From the NCBI GenBank assembly GCA_003136255.1, contig PLDT01000425.1, positions 1 to 5,665 on the forward strand: a stretch of DNA of 5,665 nucleotides, in the 5' to 3' direction. Every line of letters starts with the position of its first letter. Position 1 is the first letter of the stretch. A model generated the notes under the pieces. The model was not told the origin of the DNA. It worked only from the letters and a program-made list of their open reading frames with translations, and did no database searches. The position numbers and the translations under genes are program-made. The stretch is from Palsa-504 sp003136255. Lineage in GTDB: Bacteria; Actinomycetota; Actinomycetes; Streptosporangiales; Streptosporangiaceae. Below are positions 5,586-5,665 of this stretch, in pieces.

Positions 5586-5665
5586 ATGAGCGTCACCGGT
5601 AGCGCCGCCGTCGGCGGGCGGTCCAGGAGCCTGATCCTGACCGCGATGATCTTCGCGGTCGCGAT
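5586..5665 (+). CDS. Start of a membrane protein, probably an MFS transporter (3' end outside window)
   Basis: An ATG at 5586 follows a good ribosome binding site, GGAGAGGA at 5574-5581, 15 bases after the dehalogenase stop, so the two genes are likely co-transcribed. The 26 visible residues begin MSVTGSAAVGGRSRS, a short basic cytoplasmic lead, and continue LILTAMIFAVA, the start of a hydrophobic segment. This resembles the first transmembrane helix of DHA2-type (EmrB/QacA-like) major facilitator drug exporters of actinomycetes. The membrane character is well supported. The MFS assignment is inferred from few residues, and other permeases remain possible. Confidence 0.5.
   Translation, partial: MSVTGSAAVGGRSRSLILTAMIFAVA

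Overview
The window is GC-rich, with strong G/C preference at third codon positions and GTG starts. Its GlgC and glycogen synthase resemble the mycobacterial and other actinobacterial forms most closely. Together these point to an actinomycete, probably from a draft, single-cell or metagenome assembly, because three 2-base N runs sit inside conserved genes. I cannot name a genus.

Layout, left to right. Bases 1-95 hold a short tandem repeat: four copies of a 15-base unit with steps of 21, 18 and 18 bases. A candidate promoter follows at 96-124. Three plus-strand genes come next, packed closely enough to be one transcription unit: an AI-2E family (PF01594/PerM-type) membrane protein (168-1382), glgC for ADP-glucose pyrophosphorylase (1407-2455, interrupted by two N gaps), and a GT4 glycogen synthase / maltose-1-phosphate synthase (glgA/glgM, 2452-3618) that overlaps glgC by 4 bases. 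A non-coding stretch of about 107 bases follows, with a possible weak hairpin terminator. Then comes a probably separate gene (3726-4595) for a secreted protein with an unrecognised four-cysteine N-terminal domain and a C-terminal ricin-type beta-trefoil lectin domain. A large hairpin at 4614-4662 probably ends that transcript. The last unit has a candidate promoter at 4681-4710, a haloalkane dehalogenase of the DhlA/DmbB type (HLD-I, 4743-5570, one N gap), and 15 bases later the start of a membrane protein, probably an MFS transporter, running off the right edge.

How the genes work together. GlgC makes ADP-glucose. The GT4 enzyme uses it either to extend alpha-glucan directly or to make maltose-1-phosphate for the GlgE route. 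The lectin protein is exported and could bind polysaccharide, but nothing ties it mechanistically to the glycogen genes. The dehalogenase and the putative transporter look co-transcribed.

The N runs matter for anyone using this sequence. Comparison with remembered family sequences indicates each 'NN' stands for tens to more than a hundred missing bases. The two in glgC break its frame and create a false glgC-glgA fusion reading. I see no clearly new multi-gene system. The points most worth following are the 5' repeat array, the unknown N-terminal domain of the lectin protein, and the link between the AI-2E-type permease and glycogen genes.
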